From positions 1 through 43,681 of the forward strand of contig JBGSKY010000050.1 in assembly GCA_041740995.1 (NCBI GenBank): 43,681 nt of DNA. Direction: 5' to 3'. A program made the position numbers and the translations under genes. The DNA comes from JBGSKY01 sp041740995 (GTDB lineage: Bacteria > Planctomycetota > Planctomycetia > Pirellulales > Pirellulaceae). The notes under the pieces were generated by a model. That model did no database searches and had not been told where the DNA came from. It saw only the letters and a list, made by a program, of their open reading frames with translations. This document shows positions 42,093 to 43,681 of the stretch, piece by piece (the stretch's first letter is position 1; each line of letters opens with the position of its first letter).

Positions 42093-42611
42093 TTAAACCA
42101 ACGTTTTCAACGCGTCCATAGCAGCGGAATAATTGGGCTCGTGGGTCACTTCAGGAACCACCTCCGCGTAAACAACTTTCCCGTCGGAATCGAGGACATA
42201 CACAGCACGAGCAAGCAGCTTCAGCTCGTCGATCGTCAGCCCCCAGCTTTCGCCAAACGCCCCACTTTGGTAGTCCGAACCAACCTTCACATTTTTGATA
42301 TCTTCAGCGCCACAGAAACGATTCATGGCAAACGGCAAATCGCGAGATACAGTCACCGCATTGATTTTGTCTCCCATTCCACCCAGCTCTTGATTGAACC
42401 GTTTGGTTTGCAATTGGCAAACGCCGGTATCGAGCGATGGAACGACGCTAAGAATTGTCGGTTTGCCCTTCAAGTCGGCTAATGTAATCGTCTTTAATCC
42501 GTCTTGGAAAAAATGGATCTTGAAGTCAGGCGCCATTTGACCGGTGGTGACCTCATTGCCTAACAGGGTCATCGGATTGCCTTTGAAGGTAATTACGCCG
42601 GTTCGAGACAT
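42093..42611 (-). CDS. tpx: Thiol peroxidase
   Basis: From ATG 42611, with aagga seven bases upstream, the protein has 172 residues, the usual Tpx length. The peroxidatic Cys65 is in VPSLDTGVCQLQTKRFN, and the resolving Cys100 in MNRFCGAEDIKNV; both are positioned as in atypical two-Cys Tpx enzymes. The opening TFKGNPMTLLGNEV, and SVVPSLDT are also typical. It reduces hydrogen and alkyl peroxides using thioredoxin. A longer frame from 42707 has no similarity and ignores the Shine-Dalgarno. A winged-helix regulator gene lies 357 bp upstream on the same strand, too far for clear coupling. Confidence 0.96.
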   Translation of the reverse strand: MSRTGVITFKGNPMTLLGNEVTTGQMAPDFKIHFFQDGLKTITLADLKGKPTILSVVPSLDTGVCQLQTKRFNQELGGMGDKINAVTVSRDLPFAMNRFCGAEDIKNVKVGSDYQSGAFGESWGLTIDELKLLARAVYVLDSDGKVVYAEVVPEVTHEPNYSAAMDALKTLV

Positions 42612-42968
42612 AGAAGCGTCCTTATTGGGTTGTTGTTTTAGTTTTGCGTTGCAAATTGAGGGAACACCGTACCGCATGAACTTACCCAAAGCAGCCCGAA
42701 TTCCCAAGCCCCCACGGACTCAATCGGTAACGATTTTAAATCAAAGTGGCCTCAGTTTCCGTGTTATGCGGGCTGTAAATGCACTCTAGAAGCCGATCTT
42801 TGGGTTCTGGTCCAATATCGCCACGGTAATTAGCAAAATTTCTGACTGCTATCTTGCAGGCCGTTTGCATATCCAAGCGTTTGCTACTGATAGTGCGACT
42901 TTCGTTAACGCTGCGCTTCAGATGTTAACTCGGCAGTGGTCGCTGACTCCGCTCCGATTGATCCTGGC
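42612..42968. other. Spacer between winged-helix gene and tpx, no gene
   Basis: No gene, repeat or RNA was recognised in these 357 bp. The part next to tpx holds its ribosome binding site; a promoter must lie here but no clear -10/-35 was found. Short frames (81 and 64 codons) run through it with no sensible product. Confidence 0.5.
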
Positions 42969-43358
42969 TTATTGTTCGCAAATTAATTCGATCAAATCGC
43001 CGATTGTACGGTGGGACTCAATTGGATGTCGCAGCGGCTTCTTGATCAAAATTTTGTAGTGGTTCTGCCGGCCGATCTTCTCTCGCTCAATAAATCCGCC
43101 CGTTTCTAAGTCGGCAATGATCCGCTGAACAGCTCGTTCGGTGATTCCGATTCGATTGGCCACCTCGCGCAGGACGACTGATTGATCCTGAGCCAAGAGT
43201 ATCAAGACGTGTGAATGGTTTGTCAGGAACGTCCACCCCTGCGTCTGCTCGACGAGAACCGAAGCCCGCGTTGATGACTTGGTTGTGATTGCCGTCGTCA
43301 ACTTGCCGACCCGTTTGGTGGCGGTTTTTTGTCGCGCAGTGGATTGAGTCTTTGACAT
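42969..43358 (-). CDS. Winged helix-turn-helix DNA-binding regulator
   Basis: The protein of 129 residues from ATG 43358 has a basic, Thr-rich N-terminal tail of about 33 residues and a winged-helix domain of MarR/ArsR-like size. Helices 2 and 3 are VVLREVANRIGITERAVQRI (about 61-80), and the wing follows (GGFIEREKIGRQNHYKIL). The rest is a short C-terminal helix. The wing resembles that of regulators that read cell state without a ligand-binding pocket, so it may be an architectural factor. Its target is unknown. Position between the tpx gene and the divergent region at 43509-43681 makes control of those promoters plausible. An in-frame ATG at 43508 would add 50 residues and is unlikely. Confidence 0.85.
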   Translation of the reverse strand: MSKTQSTARQKTATKRVGKLTTAITTKSSTRASVLVEQTQGWTFLTNHSHVLILLAQDQSVVLREVANRIGITERAVQRIIADLETGGFIEREKIGRQNHYKILIKKPLRHPIESHRTIGDLIELICEQ

Positions 43359-43508
43359 GTCGCTTCCGCCTAAGAATGCGTTTATCGGTTCAATTCCAAA
43401 ACAAGATCGATGCATAAAAACACACGTCCGCGAAACACACGTCTGCCAGCGGTTCCTCGGGACGGTCAAAGCATCGAAAAAATCTAACCGAATTTCTAAG
43501 CATAGCAA

Positions 43509-43681
43509 ATCCGCATGTTCGGCGGAATCGTGAATCGCAAATCACGACAATATTTTCGCAAATTCTTAAAAAACTTTAGAAGATGACGTAAAAATCACGA
43601 AAAGCAATTGACGACACAATTGTCGTATATTATCGTTCGGCCTAACTGATTTCTTTCGTTCAGTCCTTCGAGTCATCGGAA
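43509..43681. other. Divergent promoter region at right edge
   Basis: The stretch is A+T rich, lies upstream of the winged-helix gene and probably also upstream of a plus-strand gene outside the window. It contains two short inverted repeats: cgtga ... tcacg (43529-43546) and the 16-bp acgacacaattgtcgt (43611-43626). A tatatt at 43626-43631 looks like a -10 box for the plus strand, but no -35 at the right distance was found. Confidence 0.45.
43611..43626. promoter_or_regulatory. Candidate operator (16-bp inverted repeat)
   Basis: The 6-bp arms acgaca / tgtcgt are separated by caat, giving a palindromic site suited to a dimeric winged-helix protein. It overlaps the tatatt at 43626-43631. The neighbouring winged-helix gene makes autoregulation or divergent control possible, but no binding data are known. 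Confidence 0.35.

Noticed and set aside
43608..43631. A ttgacg / tatatt promoter pair on the plus strand
   Set aside because: The spacing is 12 bp, far from the 16-18 bp needed by sigma-70.

Overview
The window looks like chromosome of a planctomycete, probably of the Pirellulales / Rhodopirellula type. Several things point there: two DUF1559 proteins with pilin-like leaders and H-x9-DG tails, paired PQQ-like beta-propeller proteins, a sulfatase, a DUF1080 protein, a DUF1573 protein, a 'CGCE' repeat protein, long spacers full of short palindromes, and many starts without a Shine-Dalgarno site. This is recognition of families by eye; no database search was run. I see no rRNA, tRNA, CRISPR array, transposase or phage gene.

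Layout. 1-3204 (minus) is the end of a type II secretion-like operon (GspC/PilP-like, GspL-like, GspM/PilO-like, and a TPR lipoprotein that leaves the window). 3589-8792 (plus) holds two PQQ-like propeller proteins and a Tat-exported TIM-barrel sugar isomerase-like protein. 8987-17500 (minus) holds, in transcription order, a Cys-rich secreted protein, a DUF1559 protein, a PepSY membrane protein, a DUF1080 protein with a poly-Asp tail, a sulfatase and an MFS transporter. These suggest metal handling followed by uptake and breakdown of sulfated sugars or organic anions. 17715-18932 is a HEAT-repeat protein, followed by a 0.6 kb spacer full of repeats.

19526-25546 is the most unusual part. Two gene arms converge. 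The plus arm has a DUF1573 protein, a small Cys-rich secreted protein whose natural start is interrupted by an amber codon, and a secreted beta-rich protein. The minus arm has a secreted beta-rich protein with a C-terminal anchor, a DUF1573-like lipoprotein and a DUF1559 pilin-like protein. Each arm pairs a DUF1573-like protein with a protein of similar layout, so I propose it as a candidate envelope module. By eye it is also more A+T rich than its surroundings.

26008-32214 is mostly housekeeping: RNase HI, a GlmU-family nucleotidyl/acyltransferase with a small partner, the 'CGCE' repeat protein, a Nudix hydrolase, an SGNH hydrolase and ArgC. 32224-43358 (minus) carries MprF, a giant membrane-anchored protein joining a caspase-like domain that lacks its cysteine to a vWA domain, a GH10-like protein without the usual acid/base Glu, thiol peroxidase and a winged-helix regulator. 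A hairpin repeat of about 70 bp occurs twice, 25 kb apart and in opposite orientations.
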